A stretch of 64,000 nt of DNA from Buchnera aphidicola (Diuraphis noxia) (GTDB lineage: Bacteria; Pseudomonadota; Gammaproteobacteria; Enterobacterales; Enterobacteriaceae): positions 186,001 to 250,000 of the forward strand of contig NZ_CP013259.1 of NCBI RefSeq assembly GCF_001700895.1, given 5' to 3'. The notes under the pieces were generated by a model that was given only the letters and a program-made list of their open reading frames with translations, searched no databases and was not told the DNA's origin. Below, one piece after another: positions 1 to 11,018 of the stretch (within the stretch, counting starts at the first letter, position 1; each line of letters begins with the position of its first letter). The position numbers and the translations under genes were made by a program.

Positions 1-1
1 A

Positions 2-370
2 GATCAACATACATTAGAAGTATGGTTAAAAGGTAACATTAGTCCTACTGCAGAATTATATGAAAATGATTTATATAAAGCTGAATCTATTACTGTTGTT
101 CGAAAAATGTTGGATATATTAAAATCTGCTCTAATGGAAGAAAAAAAAATGGAATTAGCATTAAATGTAACTAATGTACTTTTAGAAATCGATCCAAATG
201 ATCCATATGAAATTCGTGATCGAGGATTAATATATGCACAGTTAGAATGCAATCATGTCGCTTTAACAGATTTAATTTATTTTGTAGAACATTGTCCTGA
301 AGATCCAATTAGTGAAATTATTAAAGTTCAAATTCATTCTATTGAACAAAAAAAAATGATATTACATTAA
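2..370 (+). CDS. sirB1: SirB1 family protein, 3' part (start lies outside the window)
   Basis: The reading frame is open from the left edge to the TAA at 368-370, so this is the C-terminal 122 codons of a longer gene. The sequence matches the end of enterobacterial SirB1/YchA: it contains DPNDPYEIRDRGLIYAQL and, near the end, YFVEHCPEDP, which are diagnostic of the TPR-like C-terminal region of this transglutaminase-like family. The biochemical role of SirB1 is not established. In enterobacteria it sits beside prfA, prmC and kdsA. A short internal Met start at 107 is only an artefact of the window edge. The gene is convergent with nadE, with 13 bp between stops and no obvious strong terminator. 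Confidence 0.9.
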   Translation, partial: DQHTLEVWLKGNISPTAELYENDLYKAESITVVRKMLDILKSALMEEKKMELALNVTNVLLEIDPNDPYEIRDRGLIYAQLECNHVALTDLIYFVEHCPEDPISEIIKVQIHSIEQKKMILH

Positions 371-383
371 AATATTTTATGTG

Positions 384-1190
384 TTAAAATATTATTGGTT
401 TATTTCTTTTATGCAATGTATTTAAATATAATTTTTCAATAATTTCTTTACTAGAAATATCTATTTTTTTTCCTTCTAAATAAGAATCGATGTCGTCATA
501 TTTGACTCCTAAAACAGATTCGTCTTCTCTTTGTGGATGTTCATCTTCAAGGTCCGCAGTTGGTTTTTTTAAATAAAGATGACTAGGACATCTTAGTTGC
601 TTTAATAAAAGAACACCTTGTCGTTTGTTTAATGTAGAAATAGGATTTATATCTGTTCCGTTATCTCCATATTTTGTAAAAAAACCACTAATAATTTCTG
701 ATGCATGTCCTGTTCCTACTACTAAACCATTTTTTACTGCAGCGATACTATATTGTACGATCATTCTTTCTCTTGATTTTATATTTCCTTTTATATGATC
801 TGAAATAATAATTCCAGAGTTTTTTAAAGCTTGTTCATTACTTAAAACTGCATTTTTAATATTTATATTTAGGACACAATCCGGATTTATAAAATTGATT
901 GCATCTTGACAATCTTTTTCATCTTTTTGTATACCATATGGTAAACGTAATGCAATAAATTGATAATTTGTATTTTTTGTCTTTTTTCTTAATTGCTCAA
1001 TACTAATTTGACATAATTTTCCAGTTAATGTGGAGTCTTGTCCTCCACTAATACCAAGTATTAAAGTTTTTAAATGAATATTGTTAAGTAAATATTTTTT
1101 TAAAAAATTAATACGATTTTTAATTTCTATTTCTGGTATAATTATTGCTTTTACTTTTAATAATTTAATAATTTTTTTTTGCATATTCAC
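384..1190 (-). CDS. nadE: NH3-dependent NAD+ synthetase
   Basis: Converts deamido-NAD+, ATP and ammonia to NAD+, the last step of NAD synthesis, in the cytosol. The protein is 268 aa against 275 in E. coli. The P-loop-like ATP pyrophosphatase motif [17 protein letters not shown] is intact near residue 45, and the C-terminal [11 protein letters not shown] and TDINP segments are conserved. The usual VGTDHA motif reads VGTGHA here, a Asp-to-Gly change at a normally conserved position. The start is either GTG at 1190, seven bases after an AGGA, or ATG at 1184. GTG fits the ribosome binding site better. It is divergent from ackA. Confidence 0.96.
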   Translation of the reverse strand: MNMQKKIIKLLKVKAIIIPEIEIKNRINFLKKYLLNNIHLKTLILGISGGQDSTLTGKLCQISIEQLRKKTKNTNYQFIALRLPYGIQKDEKDCQDAINFINPDCVLNINIKNAVLSNEQALKNSGIIISDHIKGNIKSRERMIVQYSIAAVKNGLVVGTGHASEIISGFFTKYGDNGTDINPISTLNKRQGVLLLKQLRCPSHLYLKKPTADLEDEHPQREDESVLGVKYDDIDSYLEGKKIDISSKEIIEKLYLNTLHKRNKPIIF

Positions 1191-1206
1191 ATTTTTATCC
1201 TAATTC

Positions 1207-1223
1207 TCCTCTTATTAAGAGGA
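1207..1223 (-). promoter_or_regulatory. Inverted repeat in the nadE 5' leader
   Basis: An 8-bp perfect inverted repeat with a one-base centre (TCCTCTTA, T, TAAGAGGA on the plus strand) lies 17 bases upstream of the nadE start, next to the Shine-Dalgarno-like AGGAG. In RNA it could mask that purine tract, but with such a tight centre the outer pairs would open. No known riboswitch or repressor site is recognised, so a function is only possible. Confidence 0.35.
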
Positions 1224-1283
1224 TAAATTTATTATTTTTTGATAAATTAAACTTTTTTTAAACACACACTATTATACTAAATA

Positions 1284-2498
1284 ATGGATAAAAAATTGAA
1301 AAATTTTATTTTTGTGTTAAATTGTGGAAGTTCTTCTATAAAATTCGCAATATTAAATCCTGATAGTAAAAAAACATATCTTTCTGGTTTAGTAGAATAT
1401 TTATTTTTACCAGATACATGTATTACATGGAAATATTTAGATAAAAAATATAAACAAATTATAGGTTCAAATATCAATCATAAATTTGCATTAGATTTTA
1501 TTATAGAAAAAATTTTACTAAAACAAAAAGATATTTTAAAAAATATTGTTGGAATAGGGCATAGAGTAGTACATGGAGGAATCAAAATAAAAAAATCCGT
1601 GTTAATAGATGAAAACGTACTGACACATATTCAAGATGCTGCGTTATTTGCTCCGTTACATAACCCGGCTAATTTAATTGGTATTAAAATAGTTATGGAA
1701 AAATATCCCATTTTGTCTAAGAAAAATGTAGCAGTTTTTGATACATCTTTTTATAAAGACATGCCCGAAACTTCTTTTTTATATGCGATTCCTTATAATT
1801 TTTATGAAAAATATAGGATTAGACGCTATGGAGCTCATGGTATTAGTCATAATTATGTGGCTCGTGAAGCTTGCACTGTTCTAAATAAAAAATTTCATTC
1901 CTTGAATATTATAACTTGTCATTTAGGAAATGGATCTTCAATTTCAGGAATTTGTAACGGTGTATGTGTAGATACTTCTATGGGTTTCACTCCTTTAGAA
2001 GGATTAGTAATGGGAACAAGAAGTGGAGATATTGATCCTTCTATTATTTTTTTTATGCATAAACAATTAAATATGAGCATTAATGAAATTGAAGAAGTGT
2101 TAACTAAAAAATCTGGTTTATTAGGTTTAAGCGGAGTTAGTAATGATTTTCGTTATTTTGAAAAAAATTATCATTTAAAAAAAGAAGCTAAAAGATCTGT
2201 AGATATTTTTTGTCATAGACTAGCTAAATATATTGCAGCTTATACATCTTTAATGGAAAATCGTTTAGATGCTGTTGTTTTTACTGGCGGTATTGGAGAA
2301 AATGTCCCCTTAGTTAGAAAATTAACTTTTTCTAAGCTATTACTATTAGGTTTTAAGATCAATTCGGAACTTAATTTATCTATGATAGGAGGAAAATCTG
2401 GATTAATTACTGAAGTATATTCTCGTCCAGTATTTGTTATCTCAACAAATGAAGAATTATTAATAGCTCAAGAAACCTTAAATATAATTAAAACATAA
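1284..2498 (+). CDS. ackA: Acetate kinase
   Basis: Interconverts acetyl phosphate plus ADP with acetate plus ATP, giving substrate-level ATP from pyruvate overflow. At 404 aa it is close to the 400 aa of E. coli. Conserved elements are FVLNCGSSSIKFAI at the N-terminus, GHRVVHGG, the catalytic Asp segment AVFDTSFYKDMPE, the phosphate loop NIITCHLGNGSS and FTGGIGEN. It is followed 49 bp later by pta, the standard ackA-pta operon. No clear Shine-Dalgarno precedes ATG 1284; a TATACT resembling a -10 box ends six bases before the ATG, so the transcript may be nearly leaderless. Confidence 0.97.
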   Translation: MDKKLKNFIFVLNCGSSSIKFAILNPDSKKTYLSGLVEYLFLPDTCITWKYLDKKYKQIIGSNINHKFALDFIIEKILLKQKDILKNIVGIGHRVVHGGIKIKKSVLIDENVLTHIQDAALFAPLHNPANLIGIKIVMEKYPILSKKNVAVFDTSFYKDMPETSFLYAIPYNFYEKYRIRRYGAHGISHNYVAREACTVLNKKFHSLNIITCHLGNGSSISGICNGVCVDTSMGFTPLEGLVMGTRSGDIDPSIIFFMHKQLNMSINEIEEVLTKKSGLLGLSGVSNDFRYFEKNYHLKKEAKRSVDIFCHRLAKYIAAYTSLMENRLDAVVFTGGIGENVPLVRKLTFSKLLLLGFKINSELNLSMIGGKSGLITEVYSRPVFVISTNEELLIAQETLNIIKT

Positions 2499-2547
2499 CA
2501 ATTATGTTTTTAGTTTTTTTATATTGCAATATTATATTAGGATGATT

Positions 2548-4680
2548 ATGTCACGTATTATAATGTTAATTCCTTTAGATAAAGACGTTGGTTTAACTAC
2601 TATTAGTTTAAGTTTAATATATTTTTTTAAAACAAAAATATTTGATAATAATTCACAAGAATCTATATTATATTTTTCTTGTTTAAATAATTCAAAAAAT
2701 AATACATCTTTAATTATTAATAAATATTTTTCAAATATTGTAGATATTTTAGACGATATAAACTTTTCTAACAAAATTTTTTATTCTGCAGAATATCTTT
2801 TTTTATTAGATAAAATGATTGAAAATATTTATCACAAAAAATCTTTGTATAAGTTAATTTTAATTGAAGGTTTAAAACATCATTTAAATTTTCATTCTGA
2901 ACAAATAAATTATGATATTGCTCAAAATTTAAGTGCAGAAGTGGTTTTTTTAGTTAATTTAAAAAATGATTCTTCTGATAGTTTTAAAAAAAAAGAACAA
3001 GAAATTCAACTATTTTTAAAAAGAAAAAAATTTAAAAATGTTTTAGGTGTAATTTTTAATAAAGTGAATTCCCCTTTTATTAAAAAGGAATATAATTTTA
3101 TTGAAAAATCAATAATACTAAAAAACGAAAAAGAAAATGAAAAAGGTTTCATAGATCAAAAAATAATATCTAAAAATATTTTCTTTCCAGTTTTAGCTTT
3201 TATACCTTGGAATAAAAATATTAAACAAATATATTTAAAGAGTATTTTCAATTTTTTAAATATTTCATTTCTTAACATATCAAAGACAGATGAATCTATT
3301 GTTCAAGAAATAATAATATTTGATGAAAGTGTTAATAATATGATAGAAAAACAATATTTTAATACTTTGATAATAGTTTCTTTTAGTCGTATCAATAGCT
3401 TTATAAAACTATTTAATTTAAATTTTGATAGAAAAAAAATTATTGGAATTATATTAACAGATGTACAATTAAAATCGAAAAAAAGTATCATAGATTGTTG
3501 TAAATGTTTAATTAAAAGAAATATTAATGTTGCTTTTACTACAAAAAATACTATGATGATCTTATGTCAGTTACAAAAATTTAACTTCAATCTTACTGTT
3601 CAAAATAAAATTTATATTGATATTTTGCAAAGATATATTTCTAGTTTTTTTTCTAATGAGTTTTTAAAATCGGTAAAAAAACAAGATGATTATAAGATAA
3701 AATATTCTCCAAAAGAATTTTGTTATAATTTAAGATTATTATCTAGACAAAATAATAAACGTATCATATTACCTGAGTCATATGAAATTAGAATATTGAA
3801 AGCTGTTGTGGAATGTCAAAAAAATAATATTGCTCAATGTGTATTATTAGGCGATCAACAAAAAATTTTTCATATAGCAAATAAAAATAATATTGATTTA
3901 AATTCAAATACTGAAATAATTAATCCTAATTTAATCAGAAATAAATATGTTAGTCGATTCTTAGAATTAAGAAAGAAAAAACATATAGATAAAATTTTTG
4001 CACAAAAACAATTAAAAGATAATATTATTTTAGCTACTTTGATGCTTGAAAATAATGAAGTAGATGGATTAGTTTGTGGATCCGTTAATACGACAGCTAA
4101 TACTATACTTCCAGCATTACAATTAATTAAAACTCAAGATAACACTTCGTTGGTATCATCTATTTTTCTTATGTTATTACCAAATAAAGTTTTAATATAT
4201 TCTGATTGTGCTATTAATATAAATCCAACTTCAGAAGAATTAGCGGAAATTGCTATAAATTCTTCTAATTTCTTAAAAATCTTTAAAATTAAACCTCGTA
4301 TAGCCATGTTATCTTATTCTACTGGTTATTCAGGACATGGATCTACAGTAGAAAAAGTCAGACAAGCGACTTGTATCATTAAAAACAGACAACCTAATTT
4401 GATAATCGATGGTCCAATTCAGTATGATGCAGCAATTTCAAAAACTGTTTTTAAATTAAAAGCGCCTCATTCACCTATCGAAGGTTCTGCTAATATATTT
4501 ATATTTCCTGACTTGAATTCTGGCAACATAGCTTATAAAGCTGTACAAAGGTCTGCAAATATACTGTCTATTGGTCCTATATTGCAAGGATTAAGAAAAC
4601 CAGTAAATGATTTATCACGAGGTGCTTCAGTACAAGATATAATTTATACTATTGCTTTGACTTCAATTCAGTCTCTATAA
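2548..4680 (+). CDS. pta: Phosphate acetyltransferase
   Basis: Converts acetyl-CoA and phosphate to acetyl phosphate and CoA, feeding AckA. The length is 710 aa against 714 in E. coli. The N-terminal half (DRTGG-like P-loop fold and DRTGG domain) is strongly diverged and Lys/Asn-rich, while the C-terminal catalytic PTA_PTB domain from about residue 390 is well kept: KRIILPESYEIRILKA, LMLENNEVDGLVCGSV and the end KPVNDLSRGASVQDIIYTIA. The frame opens upstream at 2524, but MSRIIMLIP at 2548 matches the family start and has AGGA five bases upstream. It probably shares a transcript with ackA and is convergent with yfaE. Confidence 0.96.
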   Translation: MSRIIMLIPLDKDVGLTTISLSLIYFFKTKIFDNNSQESILYFSCLNNSKNNTSLIINKYFSNIVDILDDINFSNKIFYSAEYLFLLDKMIENIYHKKSLYKLILIEGLKHHLNFHSEQINYDIAQNLSAEVVFLVNLKNDSSDSFKKKEQEIQLFLKRKKFKNVLGVIFNKVNSPFIKKEYNFIEKSIILKNEKENEKGFIDQKIISKNIFFPVLAFIPWNKNIKQIYLKSIFNFLNISFLNISKTDESIVQEIIIFDESVNNMIEKQYFNTLIIVSFSRINSFIKLFNLNFDRKKIIGIILTDVQLKSKKSIIDCCKCLIKRNINVAFTTKNTMMILCQLQKFNFNLTVQNKIYIDILQRYISSFFSNEFLKSVKKQDDYKIKYSPKEFCYNLRLLSRQNNKRIILPESYEIRILKAVVECQKNNIAQCVLLGDQQKIFHIANKNNIDLNSNTEIINPNLIRNKYVSRFLELRKKKHIDKIFAQKQLKDNIILATLMLENNEVDGLVCGSVNTTANTILPALQLIKTQDNTSLVSSIFLMLLPNKVLIYSDCAININPTSEELAEIAINSSNFLKIFKIKPRIAMLSYSTGYSGHGSTVEKVRQATCIIKNRQPNLIIDGPIQYDAAISKTVFKLKAPHSPIEGSANIFIFPDLNSGNIAYKAVQRSANILSIGPILQGLRKPVNDLSRGASVQDIIYTIALTSIQSL

Positions 4681-4697
4681 AGTATGTATTATTATTT

Positions 4698-4948
4698 TTA
4701 AATTTTAATTGTGATATCCCCGTGAGGTTGACAACAACAAGGGAAAATATCTTTATTTGTCAATAAAGCAGCCATAGGCTGTTTTATTGAATAAATTATA
4801 TTCCCTTTTATTAATTCAATGCGACACATTCCACAATAACCGGATCGACATTGGTATGCTATACCAATATTATTTAATTCTAATATCATCAATAATGAAA
4901 CGTTTTTTTTATATAGAATTTTTTTTTAATATTTATTATTCTAATCAC
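4698..4948 (-). CDS. yfaE: 2Fe-2S ferredoxin YfaE, apparently frameshifted at an A8 run
   Basis: Small ferredoxin that maintains the diferric-tyrosyl radical cofactor of NrdB. The intact part (64 codons, 4892-4698) carries AYQCRSGYCGMCRIE and a downstream PCCC, the four cluster cysteines. That fragment lacks the usual first beta strand. Adding one A to the A8 run at 4903-4910 joins it to VIRIINIKKKFYIKK starting at a GTG at 4948, giving a protein of about 83 aa, the same size as E. coli YfaE (84 aa) and aligned to it without gaps. No clear ribosome binding site precedes the GTG. It lies directly downstream of nrdB, as in E. coli nrdAB-yfaE. The gene identity is sure; the start and frame are inferred. 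Confidence 0.8.
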
Positions 4949-4961
4949 AGATTTATTTATT

Positions 4962-6092
4962 TTATAGTTGAAATTTTTTAAATTCATTATCAGAAACCTC
5001 TGAATCAATTTGTCCAACAAGATATGAACTGATTTCTGTTTCTTGGGGTGCAGTTTGTATATTATCCGAAGTTAACCAAGAATTAATCCAAGGAATAGGA
5101 TTAGATTTTTTTTGAAAAAGCATTTTAAAACCTATAGCATGCATACGTATATTAGTAATATATTCTATATATTGACAAATTATATCTTTATTTAATCCGA
5201 GCATAGAACCATTTTGAAATAAATATTCAGCCCATTTTTTTTCTTGTTCAGCTGCTGAAATAAATATATTTTTAGCTTCTTCTTTACATTGTAAAATGAT
5301 ATTTTTCATTTCTTCGTCGTTTTCTATGTTACTTAAAATATTTAAAATATGCTGAGTCCCTGTTAAATGTAATGCTTCGTCTCGTGCTATTAGTCGTATG
5401 ATTTTCGCATTTCCTTCCATTAATTCTCTTTCTGCAAATGCAAACGAACATGCAAAGCTAACATAAAATCTAATTGCTTCTAATACATTGACACTGATTA
5501 AACATAAATATAACTTTTTCTTTAATAAACTTAAAGTAATATTAATTTTTTTTTGATTAACTGAATGAATTCCTTCACCTAATAAGTGCCAATAGCTTGT
5601 CAGTTGTATCAATTCGTCATAGTATATAGAAATATTTTGAGCTCGATCATTAATATGCTTATTTGAAATAATATCATCAAATATTAAAGATGGAGAATTG
5701 ACAATGTTTCTAATTATATGCGTATAAGAACGTGAGTGAATGGTTTCTGAAAATGACCAAGTTTCAACCCATGTTTCTAATTCAGGAATAGAAATAATAG
5801 GTAAAAAAGCTATATTAGGACTTCTTCCTTGAATAGAATCTAATAATGTTTGATATTTTAAATTACTAATAAAAATATGTTGTTCATGTTCAGGTAAATT
5901 TTGAAAGTCTATTCTATCTCGAGACAAATCTATTTCTTCTGGTCTCCAAAAAAACGATAATTGTTTTTCAATTAATTTTTCAAAAATATTATATTTTTGT
6001 TGATCATATCTCGCAATGTTTACAGATTGTCCAAAAAACATAGGCTCTTTCAGTTGATTATTGTTTTTTTTTGAAAAAATTGTATAAGACAT
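4962..6092 (-). CDS. nrdB: Ribonucleoside-diphosphate reductase class Ia, beta subunit
   Basis: Houses the diiron-tyrosyl radical that starts catalysis in NrdA; works with NrdA as a cytosolic complex making dNDPs. It is 376 aa, the same as E. coli. The radical Tyr sits in [11 protein letters not shown], and iron ligands are visible in [30 protein letters not shown] split over two helices. The C-terminal tail ending [13 protein letters not shown] is the NrdA docking peptide. It follows nrdA with about 70 bp between and precedes yfaE, forming nrdA-nrdB-yfaE. An oxygen-dependent enzyme fits an aerobic intracellular symbiont. Confidence 0.98.
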   Translation of the reverse strand: MSYTIFSKKNNNQLKEPMFFGQSVNIARYDQQKYNIFEKLIEKQLSFFWRPEEIDLSRDRIDFQNLPEHEQHIFISNLKYQTLLDSIQGRSPNIAFLPIISIPELETWVETWSFSETIHSRSYTHIIRNIVNSPSLIFDDIISNKHINDRAQNISIYYDELIQLTSYWHLLGEGIHSVNQKKINITLSLLKKKLYLCLISVNVLEAIRFYVSFACSFAFAERELMEGNAKIIRLIARDEALHLTGTQHILNILSNIENDEEMKNIILQCKEEAKNIFISAAEQEKKWAEYLFQNGSMLGLNKDIICQYIEYITNIRMHAIGFKMLFQKKSNPIPWINSWLTSDNIQTAPQETEISSYLVGQIDSEVSDNEFKKFQL

Positions 6093-6161
6093 ATTGTTAT
6101 ACCTGATAATTAATTTTTTTCTTTAAAAAATATTTTTTAAATATATACAAATTGTTTGATG

Positions 6162-8447
6162 TTATATAACACATGCACCACTTTCACAAATATTATTTAT
6201 TACAGACTCAGATATAACGTTTTGATCATCTTTAGAACCATCGTGCACATTTTGATAATACAATGTTTTTAAACCAAGTTTATAAGATAAAAGTAAATCA
6301 TGTAAAAGTTGTTTCATTGGAATTTTATCATTTACAAATCTTTTTGGATCATAGTGAGTATTTACGGATATAGATTGATCAATGAATTTTTGCATAATAC
6401 CAGCTAATTCTAAATAACCTATATTATTCGGTATATCCCAAAGTAATTCGTATTGTAATTTTAATTTTTTATACTCCGGAACTACTTGTCGTAAAATTCC
6501 ATCTTTTGAAACTTTAATACTGACAAATCCTCTGGGTGGTTCAATACCATTAGTTGCATTAGATATTTGAGAAGATGTTTCTGATGGCATTAAAGCAGAC
6601 AACGTTGAATTTCTCAAACCATATTTTTTAATTTTTTTACGTAATGTAATCCAATCTAGATGTAGTGGTTCATTGCATATTTTATCAATATATTTTTTAT
6701 ATGTATCAATAGGAAATTTTCCTAAATAATAATTTGTTTGATGAAATAAAGCACATGCTCCTTTTTCCTTAGCTAATTGACATGAAGCGTCTAATAAATA
6801 GTATTGCATAGCTTCAAAAGTTTTATGAGTTAAATTTTTTGCGCTGCCATCTGAATATCGTACTTTATTTTTCGCTAAATAATACGCAAAATTTATTACA
6901 CCAATACCTAAAGATCGTCTAGAAACAGATGATTTTTTTGCTGCTAGTATAGGATAATTTTGATAGTCTAATATTTCATCAAGAGCTCGTACAGATAATA
7001 TAGATAATTCTTTAAATTCATCTAGATTTTGAATTGTTCCTAAATTAAAAGCTGATAATGTACATAGTGCAATTTCTCCATTTTTATCGTATATATTTTG
7101 TAGAGATGTAGTAGGTAATGTAATTTCTAAGCATAAATTGGATTGTTTGATCGGAGATAATTTTGGATTAAATGCACTATGTGAATTACAATGATCTACA
7201 TTTTGTATATAGATTCGTCCAGTAGATGTTCTTTCTTGCATTATTAAAGAAAATAAATCTAATGCTTTAATTCTTTTTTTTCTTATTTTTTTATTTTTTT
7301 CGTATTCTATATACATTTTTTTAAATTTTTTTTGATCTGAAAAAAATGTTTCATATAATCCAGGAACATCAGAAGGACTGAATAATGTAATATTTTTCCC
7401 TAATAATAATCTTTTATACATTAATTGATTGATTTGAACTGTATAATCGAGATGACGTACTCTATTTTCTTCAATACCTCTATTATTTTTTAAAACTAAT
7501 AAACTTTCAACTTCAAAATGCCATATTGGATAAAAAATAGTTGCTGCTCCTCCTCTAACACCTCCCTGAGAACAAGATTTTACAGCACTTTGAAAATATT
7601 TATAAAAAGGAATACAACCAGTATGAAAAGCTTCTCCATTCCTAATTGGACTTCCTATGGCGCGAATTTTACCAGCATTAATGCCAATTCCTGCACGTTG
7701 CGAAACATATTTTACAATAGAACTAGTTGTGGCATTAATAGAATCAAGATTATCATCACATTCAATTAAAACACAAGAACTAAATTGCCGAGTAGGTGTT
7801 CTTACACCTGACATAATTGGAGTAGGTAATGAAATTTTAAACGTTGAAATTGCGTCATAAAAACGTTTAATATAATCCATACGAGTATCCTTTGGATACT
7901 TAGAAAATAAGCATGCAGAAATTAAGATATATAAAAATTGCGCACTTTCATATATTTTTCCAGTAGTTCTATTTTGTATTAAATATTTACCTTCTAGTTG
8001 TTTTACGGCAGCATATGAAAAATTCATATCTCGACAATGATCAATAAAGGAATTCATATGTAAATACTCTTCATAAGAATAATATTTCAATAAATTTTCA
8101 TCATATTTTCCTAAGTAAACCATGTTTTTTACATGTTCGTATAACATAGGTGGTTCAAATTTACCATAAGCTTTTTTTCTAAGATGAAAAATAGCTAGTC
8201 TTGCAGACATATATTGATAATCTGGTGTATTTTGTGAAATTAAATCTGCTGCAGCTTTAATAATAGTTTCATGAATATTAATAGTAGTCATGTTATTATA
8301 AAATTGAATACGCGAACGTAATTCAACTTGAGAAACAGATACGTTATCTAACCCTTTAGCTGCCCAATTTAGCACTTTATGAATTTTATCTAAATTGATT
8401 TTTTCTTTATTTCCGTTGCGTTTAGTAACAAACAGACTATTTTCCAT
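6162..8447 (-). CDS. nrdA: Ribonucleoside-diphosphate reductase class Ia, alpha subunit
   Basis: Reduces ribonucleoside diphosphates to deoxyribonucleotides using a radical passed from NrdB. It is 761 aa, the E. coli length. The N-terminal ATP-cone (LFVTKRNGNKEKINLDKIH) is present. The catalytic domain carries QFSSCVLIECDD with the first redox Cys, NLCLEITLPT with Glu and Cys of the active site, and ALCTLSAFNLGT. The C-terminal shuttle pair is kept as CESGAC followed by VI. It starts 87 bp downstream of the gyrA stop on the same strand, so a separate promoter is likely in that gap. Confidence 0.98.
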   Translation of the reverse strand: MENSLFVTKRNGNKEKINLDKIHKVLNWAAKGLDNVSVSQVELRSRIQFYNNMTTINIHETIIKAAADLISQNTPDYQYMSARLAIFHLRKKAYGKFEPPMLYEHVKNMVYLGKYDENLLKYYSYEEYLHMNSFIDHCRDMNFSYAAVKQLEGKYLIQNRTTGKIYESAQFLYILISACLFSKYPKDTRMDYIKRFYDAISTFKISLPTPIMSGVRTPTRQFSSCVLIECDDNLDSINATTSSIVKYVSQRAGIGINAGKIRAIGSPIRNGEAFHTGCIPFYKYFQSAVKSCSQGGVRGGAATIFYPIWHFEVESLLVLKNNRGIEENRVRHLDYTVQINQLMYKRLLLGKNITLFSPSDVPGLYETFFSDQKKFKKMYIEYEKNKKIRKKRIKALDLFSLIMQERTSTGRIYIQNVDHCNSHSAFNPKLSPIKQSNLCLEITLPTTSLQNIYDKNGEIALCTLSAFNLGTIQNLDEFKELSILSVRALDEILDYQNYPILAAKKSSVSRRSLGIGVINFAYYLAKNKVRYSDGSAKNLTHKTFEAMQYYLLDASCQLAKEKGACALFHQTNYYLGKFPIDTYKKYIDKICNEPLHLDWITLRKKIKKYGLRNSTLSALMPSETSSQISNATNGIEPPRGFVSIKVSKDGILRQVVPEYKKLKLQYELLWDIPNNIGYLELAGIMQKFIDQSISVNTHYDPKRFVNDKIPMKQLLHDLLLSYKLGLKTLYYQNVHDGSKDDQNVISESVINNICESGACVI

Positions 8448-8534
8448 GTTAATTTTTACTTATTATAAAAGAATGTAAAAAGATATATGTTTAAAGTTTT
8501 TTATACGTTTAATATTCAAGTAAATATACTTTTT

Positions 8535-11018
8535 TTATATAGATTCTACGATTTTTTGTAAAGCAACAACTTTTTCGTTTTTTGATGTTCTGATTAATAT
8601 TACACCTTGTGTATTTCTTCCTAATACACCTACTTCAGATACTCGTATTCTGACTAGTGTACCTGCATCAGTAATCATGATAATTTGATTTTTTTCTAAA
8701 ACTTGTATTGCTCCAATAATTTTTCCATTTTTTTTTGTAATTTTTATCGCTATTACACCTTGTGTGGCACGTGATTTGATTGGAAAATCAGTGATTTTTG
8801 TCCGTTTTCCATAACCATTTTTTGTTGCTATTAAAATACTACCTTTATTTTTTGGAACAATCAAAGACACTACCTTGTCATTTGGTTTTATTTTAATACC
8901 TTTTACTCCTGAAGCAGTTCTGCCCATAGTTCTGACACTATTTTCTAAAAATTGAACTACTTTACCATTTTGTGTGAATAACATAATATTGTTATTCCCA
9001 TCAGTTAAAGAAACTCCTATAAGTTCATCATTAGAATGTAAATTAATTGCAATAATTCCTGAAAATCTAGGTTTTTTAAATTGACTTAAAGAGCTTTTTT
9101 TTACTATTCCCCGAGCAGTGGCCATAAAAATATTCAGATTATCTTTATATTCATATACGGGCAATATAGCTGTAATTCTTTCTTTTTTGCTTAAAGGTAA
9201 TAAATTAACTATTGGTTTACCTTTCGCATGTCTACTCGATTCTGGTAATTGATAAACTTTTATTGAATATAAAATACCTCTGCTTGAAAAGCATAATATA
9301 GTATCATGTGTATTTGCTATTACTAAACTTTCTATAAAATCTTCTTCTTTTATTTTTACAGCTGATTTTCCTTTTCCACCACGTCTTTGAGCATTGTAAT
9401 CAGAAATGGGCTGATATTTTACATATCCTGAATGCGATAGTGTAACTACAACATCTTCTTGATTAATTAAATCTTCAATATTTATATCAGTATGATTTTC
9501 AATGATTTTTGTTCTTCTTTTGTCACCAAAATTTTTTTGTATTAATAATAATTCCTCTTTAATAACTTCAAGCATAGAATTTTTATTTTCAAGAATATTT
9601 TGTAGTTGTTTAGAATATTTTATTAACTCATTGTATTCTGTAATGATTTTATTTTTTTCTAAGGTAGTTAATTTATGTAAACGTAAATCTAAAATAGCTT
9701 GTACTTGTTTTTCACTAAAAAAATATTGATGTTTTTTTTCAAAAAGAGAAAAAGTATTAATGTTTTGATATTTCCATTTTTTTTTGATTATTAAGTTTTT
9801 TGCTTCTATGAAATTATTCGATTTTTTTATTATTTCAATAATTGAATTAATATTGATTAAAGCAATATTTAATCCTTCTAAAATATGAATGCGATTACGT
9901 GCTTTTTCCAATTCGAAAAGACTACGTCTTGTAATTATTTCTTGTCGATGAGATAAAAAATTTTTTAAAATTTCTTTTAAAGATAAAGTTTTTGGTTGTC
10001 CTTGACATAAAGCAACCATGTTAATTCCAAAAGAAATTTCTAGTTGTGTTAAAGAATATAATTGATTTAAAATTATTTCAGACATGGTTTCTTTTTTTAT
10101 TTCAATGACAATCCTCATTCCATCTTTATCTGATTCATCACGTAATGCAGTAATACCATCAATACGTTTATCTTTTACCAACTCTGCTATTTTTTCAATT
10201 AATCGTGCTTTATTGACTTGATAGGGTATTTCATTAAAAATAATAGATTCTTTTTTACTTTTTTTGTTTTGTTCAATAATATTTTTTGCTCGAATATAAA
10301 TTTTTCCTTTTCCTGTTCGGTAAGCTTCTTCAATTCCTAATTTTCCATTGATTATACCGGCAGTTGGAAAATCTGGACCTGGAATATATTTTATTAATTC
10401 GCTTAAGGTAATATCATTGTTATTTATATATGCCAAACATCCATTAATTACTTCATATAAGTTATGAGGTGGTATATTTGTCGCCATACCTACAGCAATA
10501 CCTGATGAACCATTAATTAAAAGATTGGGTATTCGTGCTGGAAGAATTTCTGGTATATTTTCTGTTTCGTCATAATTTGGAATATATTCAACAGTGTTTT
10601 TTTCTAAATCTTCTAATAACTCGTGAGAGATCTTAGACATGCGAATTTCTGTATATCGCATTGCTGCTGCTGAATCTCCATCTATGGAACCAAAATTACC
10701 TTGTCCATCTATAAGCATATACCGTAATGAAAATTTTTGAGCCATTCTTACTATTGCATCATATACAGCTGAATCTCCATGAGGATGATATTTTCCTATA
10801 ACATCACCTACTATTCTCGCAGATTTTTTATATGCTTTATTCCAATCATTGTTTAATATATACATTGCAAAAAGTATTCTTCTATGCACTGGTTTTAAAC
10901 CATCTCGAACATCAGGCAATGCTCGACCAACTATTACAGACATAGCATAGTCTAAGTAAGAGCTTTTTAACTCTTTTTCAATATCAACCTGTATGATTTC
11001 TCGTGCAGGATATTTCAT
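8535..11018 (-). CDS. gyrA: DNA gyrase subunit A
   Basis: Breakage and reunion subunit of gyrase, which supercoils the chromosome. The breakage domain includes the catalytic Tyr in [10 protein letters not shown] and the WHD/tower regions; the C-terminal beta-pinwheel contains the GyrA box QRRGGKG at about residue 555, required for DNA wrapping. Length is 827 aa against 875 in E. coli; what is missing is mainly the acidic C-terminal tail, since the protein stops just after the last pinwheel blade ([12 protein letters not shown]). The start [14 protein letters not shown] replaces the E. coli MSDLAREITPVNIEEE. It is transcribed toward nrdA. Confidence 0.98.
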   Translation of the reverse strand: MKYPAREIIQVDIEKELKSSYLDYAMSVIVGRALPDVRDGLKPVHRRILFAMYILNNDWNKAYKKSARIVGDVIGKYHPHGDSAVYDAIVRMAQKFSLRYMLIDGQGNFGSIDGDSAAAMRYTEIRMSKISHELLEDLEKNTVEYIPNYDETENIPEILPARIPNLLINGSSGIAVGMATNIPPHNLYEVINGCLAYINNNDITLSELIKYIPGPDFPTAGIINGKLGIEEAYRTGKGKIYIRAKNIIEQNKKSKKESIIFNEIPYQVNKARLIEKIAELVKDKRIDGITALRDESDKDGMRIVIEIKKETMSEIILNQLYSLTQLEISFGINMVALCQGQPKTLSLKEILKNFLSHRQEIITRRSLFELEKARNRIHILEGLNIALININSIIEIIKKSNNFIEAKNLIIKKKWKYQNINTFSLFEKKHQYFFSEKQVQAILDLRLHKLTTLEKNKIITEYNELIKYSKQLQNILENKNSMLEVIKEELLLIQKNFGDKRRTKIIENHTDINIEDLINQEDVVVTLSHSGYVKYQPISDYNAQRRGGKGKSAVKIKEEDFIESLVIANTHDTILCFSSRGILYSIKVYQLPESSRHAKGKPIVNLLPLSKKERITAILPVYEYKDNLNIFMATARGIVKKSSLSQFKKPRFSGIIAINLHSNDELIGVSLTDGNNNIMLFTQNGKVVQFLENSVRTMGRTASGVKGIKIKPNDKVVSLIVPKNKGSILIATKNGYGKRTKITDFPIKSRATQGVIAIKITKKNGKIIGAIQVLEKNQIIMITDAGTLVRIRVSEVGVLGRNTQGVILIRTSKNEKVVALQKIVESI

